From Scylla paramamosain (Eukaryota > Arthropoda > Malacostraca > Decapoda > Portunidae): DNA of 64,000 nucleotides. The stretch covers positions 13,854,267-13,918,266 of the forward strand of contig NC_087171.1 of assembly GCF_035594125.1 (NCBI RefSeq). The letters are read 5' to 3'. The translations under genes and the position numbers were made by a program. The first letter of the stretch is position 1. Each line of letters opens with the position of its first letter. Below are positions 1 to 10,103 of the stretch, in pieces. The notes below the pieces were generated by a model that was not told the origin of the DNA, searched no databases, and saw only the letters and a program-made list of their open reading frames with translations.

Positions 1-323
1 CCTCATGAAAAATTAACTTATTATATACCTAAGCCACCCAAACCTAATTTGCCATGAGAGGAATTGTTTTAAGGGGAATTTTTGTTTTCGTTATATGTAG
101 TACGTGAGGAAAGTTTAGTTAAGAGCTCAAGGGTATGCAGTCCATGAATGACAACAGGTCGCCCGTCACCCTCTGCCACCTTCCGTCTCATCTCATCTCC
201 CTCCCTTCACACGTTGACTTGCTCTTACCTCGCGCCTCCCCTCTACTCTCTATCTTTGTTGTCTTTGTTAGCTGCTCCTTCCTCTCTCTGCTTAAATACT
301 TGTAGTTTGTCCAAGCACATGTG

Positions 324-325
<2 letters not shown>

Positions 326-367
<42 letters not shown>
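326..367. repeat. (ATC)n microsatellite
   Basis: About 14 units. It lies at the head of a serine/leucine-rich open frame (321-707) that is only a translation of this array and of the (CT)n at 600-643. Confidence 0.95.
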
Positions 368-596
368 TTCTTATTGTTCTTGTTCTTGTTTTTCTTGTTC
401 TTCTTCTTGCTTACTTTCCCTCTTCTTCAAGCCACTCTCTCTCTCTTCTTCCTTTATTTTCCTCCTCATTGTCTTATTGCTTAATTACACACTCCTTTGC
501 CTTGCTCTTGTTCATTTAATCATCATCTTGTTCTCCTCTTTCCGCTTCTTGCTCTCGTGTTTTCTCTTTTTCTCCTTCATTCCCTCGTCCAATTTA

Positions 597-599
<3 letters not shown>

Positions 600-643
<44 letters not shown>
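600..643. repeat. (CT)n microsatellite
   Basis: About 22 uninterrupted units at the end of a 400-base pyrimidine-rich stretch (about 180-600). Confidence 0.95.
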
Positions 644-647
<4 letters not shown>

Positions 648-907
648 AGGATGGAGAGTCAAAGAACGTTCCCTAGAATTTTTCTCGAACGGAACAAAAA
701 GCTATGAAGGATTAAGACGCTGATCCCCGCCACGCACTCCACGCCTTCCCACGCCACCCCACACCACGCCTCACCATCCTGCCATACTCCACACCCCGCC
801 GCGCTCCGCCACGCCAGATGTGCACATGATTACCTCCTGCTCTGTGAGGGCCAACATTGATAAGCCTATCCACTTCCATCTCTATGACTGTGGTCTGCAT
901 CCTCAAA

Positions 908-1112
908 ACGTCTTGATGTCCATCCTGAATATTTTTAAAAGACTCTTGAGGAAGTTGTTGGGGGGTTTTCGAGTGTTTTTCCATGATTCTAATGAAGGTT
1001 TTGCAAAGATTTTGTATTATTTATGTCGGGAAACACCGTTGAGCTCGAATAATGGACCCTGTTGTCTTTGAAAATAGTTGTGATGAGAGAGAGCAAAGCG
1101 TTTCGGAATACT
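908..1112. mobile_element. Relic of the foldback/MITE family (copy c)
   Basis: The right edge reads AGCAAAGCGTTTCGGAATA, the reverse complement of the family end TATTCTGAAACGCTTTG. The interior holds 'ttgaggaagttg' and 'cgagtgtttttcc', resembling the interiors at 4491-4712 and 52221-52380. No clear left end or target duplication is visible, so this is a degraded copy. Confidence 0.45.
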
Positions 1113-1878
1113 TGTTTGTGTCGCATTTCCTGGGCGAAGGTTGGATTAGCAGTCCCATTGTTGTGTGAGAAGACACCACCTTTCCTCCCTTCGCGATTCA
1201 AGTTTTAGGCTTCCTTCTCCCCTGGGCATCAGGTGCTTCGTTTTATGGAGGAGGGTGGCTCCCTCCATAAATATTGATCTTTAAAGATGTTACTTTGTAG
1301 GTTGTTGTTTCGCTAATTTTTTGTTGTTTTTTTTTATTATTATTTCTCTCTTTCTTCTGGATTAAACTGAAGGTGCTTCATTTTTATTATCTCCCCTTGT
1401 TTTGATATGAATGCTTTTATTTACTCCTATTCGTAGTTCAGCGGCAAGTCTGACCTTTATTGGTGTGGCGCCATGAAAGTGGCTCTTGAATCAATCAGCG
1501 ACTCAATCTCCTCCTCGCCTCACTCACCCGCCCGCCCCGCACCTGCACTGCTCTCCGCTACATGGTGTGCTTGGGCGTCACGCCGATCGTGACGTGAACA
1601 TTTTGAAAGCAGGCACAATAAAAAAAAAGGAGGAATTTACGAGAAGAAACTTTCCCAATCCGACGAAATGGGAAGTTCAGATTTATGTTAAGAGCGCTCG
1701 TTCGCGTCTACTATTACGCTCTTTCTCCAGGAGTGAAAATACACCTATAAAAAATTGAGGGTCGGATCCCATATTGGTGTAATGGAAGAAATTTTGTGCC
1801 GATCCCCCGCGTGGCTTGACGCTTCTCGCCGCTATTGGCTGCAGGGGAGGCGGCCAGCTGCTGCCGATGGCTTGGGGT

Positions 1879-1954
<76 letters not shown>
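1879..1954. repeat. (GA)n microsatellite
   Basis: Two runs joined by a single GG interruption near 1903. Confidence 0.95.
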
Positions 1955-1956
<2 letters not shown>

Positions 1957-2113
1957 TGGAAACGTTACATTAATAGAAAATAAAAGTCAACGAGAGAAAT
2001 TTACAGACAGACGTATAAAAAAAGCTAGACAGAAAAAAAAAGAGAGAAAAGACCCAGATGTGAACAAAGGGATAGATCTGCAGATACACGGACTGACAGA
2101 CAGATTATATCAC

Positions 2114-2120
2114 TCACACA

Positions 2121-2175
<55 letters not shown>

Positions 2176-2251
2176 CTTAACAATCAATGGAATATACGAA
2201 TAGAAATACAAAGCTGTTTCTGTCAGTTGCAAAACAACAACAACACCAACC

Positions 2252-2299
<48 letters not shown>
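2114..2299. repeat. (CA)n followed by (AAC)n microsatellites
   Basis: (CA)n occupies 2114-2175. After 55 bases of unique sequence comes an (AAC)n run at 2231-2299 with a few early interruptions. Confidence 0.93.
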
Positions 2300-2382
2300 C
2301 TAGCTTTCCTCAAAACACCTTTAAAGAAACACAGTAAGGACACATACCACAATACGCTCATACAATGGGATGTACTGAGGTT

Positions 2383-2404
2383 GACCCGTATTCTGAAACT
2401 CTTT

Positions 2405-2468
<64 letters not shown>

Positions 2469-2821
2469 TATTTTCAAAAGTTACATGGATGATTAGCCGG
2501 GTTCCCAAGACTATTTCTGCTGTTCATGATGTTGAAATCTTTTTTCAATTTCCTATAGAAACATAAAAACATCTTTAGAAACTGGTGTCACTTCAAATAT
2601 AGCCTTTTCTCCAGTTCATAATGTAAAAATCTTGTTCTTTTGTCATTAAAAACGTGAAAGCACCCTTAGAATCCCGTGTCACTTGAACTAGACCCTTTTT
2701 CCTTGTTCATAGTGTAGAAATCTTGTTCATTTGCTACTAGAAACGTAAAAACTCTCTTAGAACCCCGTGTCACTTCAACTAGGGCCCTAGTGCAGCGCAG
2801 AAGTGTTTCCGAATAATATTC
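2383..2821. mobile_element. Foldback/MITE-like element (copy a) with internal 3 x 91-bp repeat
   Basis: The left end GACCCGTATTCTGAAAC (2383-2399) is matched at 12 of 17 bases by the reverse complement of the right end (2804-2821). Just inside the left end is a (CT)n array (2406-2464). The body carries three diverged tandem units starting at 2522, 2614 and 2705. Each reads roughly 'gttcat-atgt-gaaatcttgtt' near its start and '-cccgtgtcacttcaacta' near its end. A second copy with the same ends is at 31801-31991 and fragments lie at 4491 and 52221. No coding capacity is seen. Target duplications are ambiguous, so the superfamily is not assigned. Confidence 0.6.
2522..2790. repeat. 3 x ~91-bp degenerate tandem repeat inside the MITE
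   Basis: Unit starts are 2522, 2614 and 2705 (periods 92 and 91). Landmarks kept in all three are 'gttcat', 'gaaatcttgtt' or close variants, 'ttagaa' and 'gtgtcactt'. The divergence between units implies an old array. Confidence 0.8.
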
Positions 2822-3051
2822 TTGTATTCGCTCCTGTAGTGGATGTGTTTGAGTTCACTACATATTGTTCTTATACTGGAATGGCTTCAGACGTCTCTAC
2901 ATAACACTCCTGCCAAGCGGTGCACTAAATGAGCTACGTAAATAAATAAATATGGAGAAGAAGCAACATTATCTCGAGATTCAGAAGAGAACACGAGACT
3001 TCCATTTCTACTCGTATATATATTTATTTACTCTCCTCCCTCTTGTCTTGT

Positions 3052-3057
3052 ACTCTC

Positions 3058-3140
<83 letters not shown>
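3052..3140. repeat. (CT)n microsatellite
   Basis: About 44 units; first of three (CT)n arrays followed by a (GA)n array within 560 bp. Confidence 0.96.
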
Positions 3141-3144
<4 letters not shown>

Positions 3145-3251
3145 GGTTTCCCATTAACTATAATTTTCTCGGTAAAGTTGCTAAGGTGCCTCGCCATCTC
3201 TCTCTCTCCTCCTTTATGTGCTTTTGTTTCGTCTTCCTTTCTTCCCTCCTT

Positions 3252-3253
<2 letters not shown>

Positions 3254-3335
<82 letters not shown>
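3254..3335. repeat. (CT)n microsatellite
   Basis: About 41 units, 113 bp after the previous array. The spacer is itself pyrimidine-rich. Confidence 0.96.
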
Positions 3336-3337
<2 letters not shown>

Positions 3338-3409
3338 TGTGTCGCTTCTTTTTCCTCTTACACACAATCTTTCCTTTCCTTCTCCCACACGTAGTTCTTC
3401 GTCCACCCA

Positions 3410-3412
<3 letters not shown>

Positions 3413-3491
<79 letters not shown>
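3413..3491. repeat. (CT)n microsatellite
   Basis: About 39 units. Together with the (GA)n at 3535-3612 it forms an inverted pair around a 43-base loop. Confidence 0.96.
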
Positions 3492-3496
<5 letters not shown>

Positions 3497-3528
3497 CTGG
3501 GAGGCTTTTTACAAGTGATTTATAGAAG

Positions 3529-3534
<6 letters not shown>

Positions 3535-3612
<78 letters not shown>
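3535..3612. repeat. (GA)n microsatellite
   Basis: About 39 units, opposite in strand sense to the three preceding arrays, so the two neighbouring arrays could pair as one long hairpin arm in RNA or single-stranded DNA. Confidence 0.96.
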
Positions 3613-3615
<3 letters not shown>

Positions 3616-3711
3616 GTGAGGAAGGCTTTTAGTGGGGGTTGAAGAATAGATGAAAAAAAAGTTAGCATAAAGGGAGATAAGAGGAGATGGACTGTGTATA
3701 TAGGATAAAAG

Positions 3712-3882
3712 GAGGAGAAGGAGGAGGAGGAGGAGGAGGAGTAGGAGGAGGAGGAGGAGGAGGAGGAGGTGAAGGAGGAGGAAGAGAAGCAGAAACAGAC
3801 GGAGGAAAAAGGGAAAGAGGATGAGGTTGAGCCAGAGGAGCGAAGGAGGAGGAGGAGGAGGAACTGGAGGAGGAGAAGAAAA
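3712..3882. repeat. (GGA)-rich homopurine tract
   Basis: Runs of GGA at 3716-3780 and 3843-3880 with A- and G-only interruptions. The proline/serine-rich minus-strand frames here are translations of this tract. Confidence 0.9.
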
Positions 3883-3937
3883 TGAAGTTTATTAGGAGAC
3901 AAAAGTGCACGAATGAAGGAGGACTGGTGTTGTATCA

Positions 3938-3943
<6 letters not shown>

Positions 3944-4015
<72 letters not shown>
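3944..4015. repeat. (GA)n microsatellite
   Basis: About 36 units, uninterrupted. Confidence 0.95.
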
Positions 4016-4018
<3 letters not shown>

Positions 4019-4223
4019 AGCCTCTTGCACGCGGAAGAAAGCTCTGAAATGCATTCTGGGGCTGTGCCTGAAGGAGTTTCTATTCAATTTGAAGCTATGA
4101 AAAAAATATCTTTAGGGGTGCAAGTTAAGATTTGTGGCATATTGCTCCGAGGAAGAGGAGGAGGAGAAAGAGGAAGAGGAGAAGAAGGAGAAGAGTGTCA
4201 GGCTACATTGTTCTTTCGTTATA

Positions 4224-4303
<80 letters not shown>
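4224..4303. repeat. Compound (GT)n(GA)n microsatellite
   Basis: Seven GT units pass directly into about 32 GA units. A GGA/GAA tract (4148-4195) lies just upstream. Confidence 0.95.
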
Positions 4304-4306
<3 letters not shown>

Positions 4307-4490
4307 GTACTGTTTAGCATTACACGTCTTGTGAGGCAAGCTACGTCAGTGTGAGCGAGGCAAGAGTAGCTGCGTGTGGCTTGTGGTGTCCGGGGTGAGG
4401 CGTGGACCGAGCTGTGACTGCTTTGTTCCCTGATGCACGGTGCCCCCCCCATGCGTCACCGTACTCTCAAACACTTCACCGTCTTTTCTG

Positions 4491-4712
4491 GGCTACTTTC
4501 GACAGGCTCTAGTGGAAGTTAAATGCTCGTATTCTTAATGTTTTGTTCCCTCGTAAGGATTAGTTTCAGAGTCCACAGAAGAGATTAGTCGAGTTCTCGT
4601 GGGGTGTTTTTTCCTCGTTGAACCATCACTAGAATAATGAAACAAACTTGAAAACCCGAATAACTAACACTGCAGGCTGTTAAGAGTAGCTGGGACGCCG
4701 AAACGTTTGATG
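4491..4712. mobile_element. Relic of the foldback/MITE family (copy f)
   Basis: Shares 'ctttc-aca-gctctagtggaa' with 56500-56525, and 'gattagtcgagttct' plus 'gttgaaccatcactagaat' with 52260-52360. The ends are decayed and no target duplication is visible. Nothing else recognisable is present between 4304 and 5290; short frames at 4885-5195 lie in a GC-rich patch (4880-5110) and match nothing I know. Confidence 0.5.
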
Positions 4713-5288
4713 ATAAAATCTATTGACGTTTACAAAAGTATTTTCATGACTAGTAATTGTTTAATAAGGATTCCACGCCATTATTAAATAAAACAATAAA
4801 TAATCCTTGAAAATCCAAATTATCACATCTCTAGCCTCTGAAAACAGGCCTATTGAGACCCCAGAGGATTTCAAAATACGGCCTTTAGCGGAAGGCGTCA
4901 TGAAGGGGACGGGCGCCTCCTCTCCCGCGCCGATGTGGCAGCCGCGATGGATGGCTCGACGAAGCTTGTTTGTGGTGATGCATTAGAGATGGTGTGGCGC
5001 AGGGCGGGCAGAGGCGGCGTGAGGTGGGACAGGGTGATGTGTGATGGTGGCGGGGTAGGATGGGAGGATGTGGGGCGGGGTGTGGGTGACGCAGAGGCAC
5101 GCCCGTTCTGGAGCCTTCGTGTACATAAATATTTTCCTGCGTCACGTGGAAGGCTTGGTCTGCACCATTATCGCCTCGTCCCAATGCACTCATAAATTTC
5201 CGTATTTTTTTTTCATAATTTGGAAAGCGTTTTAATATTAGTTACTTGTATTAGGGACGCAGTGTTACAGTGTTACTTGTGTTTAGTT

Positions 5289-5290
<2 letters not shown>

Positions 5291-5366
<76 letters not shown>
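5291..5366. repeat. (GT)n microsatellite
   Basis: Two (GT) runs separated by one TATG interruption near 5331. Confidence 0.95.
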
Positions 5367-5368
<2 letters not shown>

Positions 5369-5729
5369 ACAAACAAAACTTTATTCTCAGCAGCTTATCA
5401 TGTTGACATATTCTTACTTGAGATCGCTCCCACTGAGTAAGGCAATGTAATTTTGACATGACAGTTATTTTGCTTTCCTGTATTCTTTCTGAATGGAGTA
5501 ATTTACTGTGTTTTATTATTATTTTTTCGTGTCAAAATGTGTCACTCTTTCTTAACCAGTTGCAGTGTCCGTCCCCCCTTGCACCGCATACACCTTTGGC
5601 ACCGCAACGCAAAATTATTAACCACAGCTTTTCATGAAATATTTTATTATGAATTTTCACCGACAAAATAACAGTGTCTTTGTTGAGCGGGTTGAGGTTA
5701 ATTAAGTTATACATAAATTGACTCCTTTA

Positions 5730-5731
<2 letters not shown>

Positions 5732-5791
<60 letters not shown>
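5732..5791. repeat. (GT)n microsatellite
   Basis: About 30 units. The following 5792-6540 holds a pyrimidine-rich patch (5940-6110) and otherwise nothing I recognise. Confidence 0.95.
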
Positions 5792-5793
<2 letters not shown>

Positions 5794-6572
5794 CGCTTGT
5801 CTTTCTCTCTCTCGGTGTTGGTACTCCAGAAGCTGCACCTCCTCGGGAACTGAAGTTGTTGATCAAGTTTTTATTAAATCAGGTGTCGTGGAAGCACTGC
5901 AGGTTCGTGAGTAAACAGAAGACCGGACGCTTGTGTTGCTGCTCGGCGCTGCTGCTGCTCCTTCTTCCTCTCCTCCTTTCTCTTTATTTTCTTTCATTCT
6001 CTTCGTCTTTTCACTCTCATATGATTTTTCTACTCTCGTTCCTTCATTATATATTTTCCACTATACATCCTTCTTTCCTTTTTCCCTCGCTCCGTTCCTT
6101 CCATCCTTCCTGTGGGCCATAACTCAATGATTTTTTTTCCCTCCCCTCCTCGGCGGTGGCGTGTATTGCGTCAGTGATCGGCGTGCAGAATTTGTCGGCG
6201 CGCCAGTTTATTTGAAGGGAGACTTCGTTGCCCTGAATCGGTTACTGTACACGTGCCCCCGAGAAAGTAGACCGAAAGATGTGCGTGCATTCTCTTAAAC
6301 AGGAAAAGGGTTAAACTGAAAGGTAAAGAAGACCTTGTAATGAACAGGTAAGGTAAGCAGTGATTGGCAGTCTCATGTGAGGGGATTGGCTGATCACGTG
6401 AGACTTTGGGCAGAAGAAATAAATGGCAGCACAGTTTTATTCTTATTAGTACCTATTACAATTATCATTTTCATTTACGTGTGTAGAGGAGACTGGTCAA
6501 CGGTACAAATGCGAGGGGAAAGCCTACTAAATTGTTCCTAAAAAAAAAAAAAATGCAATAAAGAAGAGCAAT

Positions 6573-6960
6573 TTAGTATTGAAAATGTCCCGATACTCCA
6601 TTCTTAAAATAATCATATGAAAGGGAGAACGTGTACACAGGCAGAGAGCTCCAGAGTTTACCGATAAGTGATGAAGAGTGAGGATCCTGATTAACATTTG
6701 CATTAGTAAGGTGGGCAGAGTGGGAGTTAAAACAACCAGAAATTGTGTAGCGATGTCGTATGAAGGCGAGGGAGAATGAGGAAGGGTGTGGGGGTGAAAC
6801 AAGCAGTCAACAATTTCGGGAGAGCAGTAATAAAGGAAATAGCGGTAAACGATAGAAAGAGGTCCAACTTTGCGGCGAAGTATGAAATTAAACACAGTCT
6901 GTTTGAGGAGGGGAGTTAATGAGGCGAGAAGCTTTTGATTCACCCTACTTGCTCCGTACA
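6573..6960 (-). pseudogene. LINE family 2: carboxy-terminal reverse-transcriptase ORF fossil
   Basis: On the minus strand this encodes the conserved tail of a non-LTR retrotransposon polyprotein, spread over at least two frames. At about 6880-6800 the frame reads LRRKVGPLSIVYRYFLYYC, the 'hRRKVxxLSIhYRYh' block of these tails. At about 6733-6573 another frame reads NSHSAHLTNANVNQ, then GKLWSSLPV, then SYDYFKNGVSGHF and a TAA stop, matching the usual 'xLWNSLPxxVFPxSYDLxxFKxxVxRHh' end. The frame change shows the copy is dead. A T-run follows the stop in the sense direction (6541-6553). The catalytic part of the RT and the endonuclease are absent, as in 5'-truncated copies. Clade is not assigned. 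The recognition is from family pattern, not from a search. Confidence 0.75.
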
Positions 6961-7265
6961 AGGGCGGATAAGGCTCCCGTACTGAGGCAGCATCTCTGAG
7001 GAGGAGAAAACCTGCTGAGGCGACACAGACCACTTAACTTCATGGAGGTCTGCTGCCTCGCGGTCTCTCTCTTGACGTTTGTCGTCATCTCTTGACCGTA
7101 GACCATCTGGACATCGTCGTTACCCGCTGTCCACACTTTGATGGCTATTAGTTTCAATTATTAGTTACCTCGTAAGTTTATCCAATTGTACATTTTCATA
7201 TTTTGATTCTCACATAACGTATTAGTTTGATGCATTTGTGCGCAATAAATTAAGTCAAACAAAAA

Positions 7266-7269
<4 letters not shown>

Positions 7270-7319
<50 letters not shown>
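7270..7319. repeat. (CT)n microsatellite
   Basis: About 25 units. The unique stretch 7320-7660 has short frames only and no recognisable gene. Confidence 0.95.
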
Positions 7320-7324
<5 letters not shown>

Positions 7325-7663
7325 TACCAGGCTCCCGAGTCACACAACAAGTATCGAGTCGTGTTTCGGGTACAAGAGGTGAAATCCAGGCGAGGTTTTC
7401 CGTGACGTCCCTGGAGGCAGCCTTGAATAAGTAAGTCGAGCAAGAGATTGAAGTCGCATGCAGGCTGGATCGGGAGTGTTTCCAGCGGCAGGCAGCATAA
7501 TTTATACCTCTACATACATAATACATACACAGTCCTATACGTCTTTGCTTTGTACGGAGTTTTCTTTTCTATACCCAGGGAGTGTAAACAAATGATTCAC
7601 ATCTCAGGTGCTTTTAGACTAGGTAAGCTGAAGTTAGACTGTCTGGTTTCCTGTCTATAAGCC

Positions 7664-7722
7664 AATCTGACCTAATGTAACGTGATCTAATGTAACATAA
7701 ACCATCCCAGCTTACTCTAACC
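7664..7722. repeat. Degenerate CCTAA/CTAATGTAA telomere-like repeat (left part)
   Basis: Units such as 'gacctaatgtaacgtgatctaatgtaac' resemble decayed CCTAA repeats. The same sequence type resumes at 8048 on the far side of the hAT MITE, so the MITE split one array. Confidence 0.65.
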
Positions 7723-8047
7723 CAGGGGCTCTCAACCTTTTGCAAGCTGGGGCCCCCGAAGCTGGTTCAATGCATTTGGTGCCCCCCTCCTCCCTGCGCT
7801 ACCCACTCAACCTCCTCCCCAACTATGCCACCACAGATAGATAGACAGAATCAGATCGAATCAGAAAGATAGATAGATAGGTAGATAGATAGATAGATAG
7901 CTCTTGGCTAGGCATAACAGCTGCATCTCCTTTGTACTAATAGCCAGTCCTTTGTACTAAAATGAGTCCGTGATTTTCCGAGATTTTTTCCCCTCCCGTC
8001 CTGTGCTCGTGAGACGTCCCCCCCCCTCCCCCGGCTGAGAATCACTG
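7723..8047. mobile_element. hAT-type MITE with 8-bp target site duplication
   Basis: The element begins CAGGGGCTCTCAACC and ends GGCTGAGAATCACTG. The two ends match as an inverted repeat at 11 of 15 bases. It is bounded by an exact 8-bp direct repeat CTCTAACC (7715-7722 and 8048-8055), the target duplication length of the hAT superfamily. The 'CAGxGGxTCTCAACC' terminus is typical of many non-autonomous hAT elements. At 325 bp with no open frame it depends on a transposase supplied elsewhere. The interior has a C-rich stretch after each end and a (GATA)n run (about 7867-7901). The surrounding DNA is telomere-like repeat. Confidence 0.85.
7867..7901. repeat. (GATA)n microsatellite inside the hAT MITE
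   Basis: About eight units with one GGTA variant; it arose within the element or was carried by it. Confidence 0.9.
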
Positions 8048-8110
8048 CTCTAACCTAACGTAACCTGATCTAACCTAACGTAACACACACTAACACAGCT
8101 TAATCTAAAA
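8048..8110. repeat. Degenerate CCTAA telomere-like repeat (right part)
   Basis: Reads 'ctctaacctaacgtaacctgatctaacctaacg', continuing the array at 7664-7722. The remaining stretch to 8637 has a 64-residue frame at 8271-8465 that I do not recognise and nothing else. Confidence 0.7.
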
Positions 8111-8637
8111 CAATGCGGGAAAAAAAAAGGCTAATTTAAGGATAACTATAGTATGTTGCAAATTGAAGTTCACGAGGGCCAGTACTGCAACAGTTCTTGT
8201 TTAAAAACACACCGAAGTTTATCCGAACACAACCGTTAAGGGCGATAAGTGACGTGCAAGAGAAAGAGTAATGAGTTCCCCTCCTGACGAGACACTAAGA
8301 TCCACGATACTTAACAAAACCGAGACAAGATTATCACTGAGATTCAAGGAAATGTTTATCTTCCTCTATCGTTCCATTGCCACAACTATAGCAATAAAAA
8401 TGATGGACTACTGTCAACAATACAAAGAAAAAGGTTGTAAGACTCTATTTATAAAGAGAACTTAATATCTTTGAATTAGACAGGTAATACCGAATATATT
8501 CCGAATTCACTCGTGCGTTACCCAAGCTGAATTCTACTTTATAATATCCTAGGAACACTAAGGATTCCTACGTGTCTCACTCCAGGAGTCAGACGCCCTC
8601 CTATATAACCACCAATTAGGCCAGACTCATAAGAGCA

Positions 8638-8845
8638 CAAAGTAAGATAATATAAGAACATAAGGGAAGCAACAGGAAGCCATCAGGCCTACACGCAATA
8701 GTCCCTGCATATATAATGGATAAATATTTCCACCTATCATCCAATTCGTAAATCTTTCGAAGCTTCGTATTGACTCGGCACTAACAACCTGATTACTGAG
8801 TCTGTTCCAGTCATCTATCACTTTATTCGAGAACCAGTAAACTGA
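8638..8845 (-). pseudogene. LINE family 1: 3' end with RT carboxy-terminus (minus copy)
   Basis: The minus strand reads WFSNKVIDDWNRLSNQVV followed by SAESIRSF, the classic 'FSxRVVxxWNxLSxxVVSAESxxSFK' tail of a non-LTR retrotransposon RT ORF. It then passes into a 3' region containing GTAGGCCTGATGGCTTC and CTTATGTTCTTATATTA. The same protein tail and 3' region occur at 26308-26640 (plus) and 31168-31372 (minus). The element is truncated at its 5' side within this tail, as expected for incomplete reverse transcription. No target duplication was identified. Confidence 0.8.
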
Positions 8846-9919
8846 GTATATATACTTGTCAAGATAAAATGAAATGGTACTCCCTTATTCTTTAGCGGAA
8901 GCAAAGGACAGTTTAGCTTCCTTGCTCCGTTAATGAAGCAGCGGATGCCTTGTCTCGTGCGTGTGAGGCTTCGTTGTTTATTGTCTAAGGCAGAAGCAGT
9001 CTCATGTAACTACCTTGTTTTCAGGACTTCCGCATAGTGTTAGCAGGCTTCAGTTATGCGATTTGCCTTCCTTACTATCTTCCCCTCCATTGTGCAGCAT
9101 TGTAATGTTCCGCTCTTTGCACGCTAACTGGAGCATTAATAGTTTGTCATAACTTACTAGCTCACACTGCTCTCTCAGACAGTTATTCCTCTCATCATTT
9201 TAACTGTTCCAGCCAAGTGTTCCCACCACCCATGCATTTCTTAATTTTATATCTCGCTACCTTTCTCATCATCTCCACTATATTGTTTTCCCCTGTAAGA
9301 TCTCCATTCTCTGCTTCTACTTTACTTAATCTGTTTAATATTTTACGAATTCCACTTTATATTTATCAGTTTCATTTCTTCTGTTTCATCACACTTGGTT
9401 TTTCTACCATACCTACAATTTCCGTTAGCCGTGGTGAATCATACTTTCTGTCACCGATACTTTATGCCAACAGAATTCGGCTATTCAGTTGCATTCACCT
9501 TCGCTCAAGATCAGATCTGTGTTACCACATCAATCCCTTGTGAATCTTTAGTACACCAAAGTGAATCATCGCCTCTCGCTTCAGTGTGTTCGAGTGCTCG
9601 TAATCCCGCACACCCATACTCCCCCCATCTCCATCCCCCCCAATACACGCACACACAGGTACGAGTAACTTATGCACAACGGAATCGTTTTATCTTTTAT
9701 TCAACAATATATGATTTATGGCAATGGGAAAACTTAACATTACTCAGTTAATTGAATGTGCAAGTGCAGCACAGCCTTTATCACCACCCGCCGGCTGCTT
9801 CACTAGCGTCACCAGCAGCGTTGCCTCCCTAGCGTGCCGGCACCTCATCTCAAGCTGAACCGTCACCAACCGCTGCTGATGTTACTGCAATAAGAATAAC
9901 AGGATATTAAATTCAGAAC

Positions 9920-9921
<2 letters not shown>
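8846..9921. other. Unique sequence without recognisable gene
   Basis: Two overlapping plus-strand frames (9217-9543 and 9395-9751) are over 100 codons but phenylalanine/serine/leucine-rich and match no family I know; 9190-9400 is pyrimidine-rich. A GC-rich patch is at 9780-9880. Confidence 0.6.

Positions 9922-9969
<48 letters not shown>
9922..9969. repeat. (GA)n microsatellite
   Basis: About 24 units, 135 bp before the minisatellite. Confidence 0.95.
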
Positions 9970-9972
<3 letters not shown>

Positions 9973-10103
9973 TCCAGGTCCCCCTCAACGAGTTGAGTAT
10001 TATTCCCTCAAGGGGAGGGTATCACAGTGGCAAGCTGCTCATTGTTGCCTGGTAACGCCTTAAGTAAGGAAAGTTTAGGAGTAGAAGTAAGGAAAGTTTT
10101 GTA

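Noticed and set aside
3024..3938. 304-codon open frame on minus
   Set aside because: It is a read-through of (CT)n/(GA)n/(GGA)n arrays (alternating RE, SL and poly-S); dinucleotide arrays are open in all frames.
8271..8465. 64-codon frame as a small conserved protein
   Set aside because: No motif, no signal peptide, no neighbours; length expected by chance.
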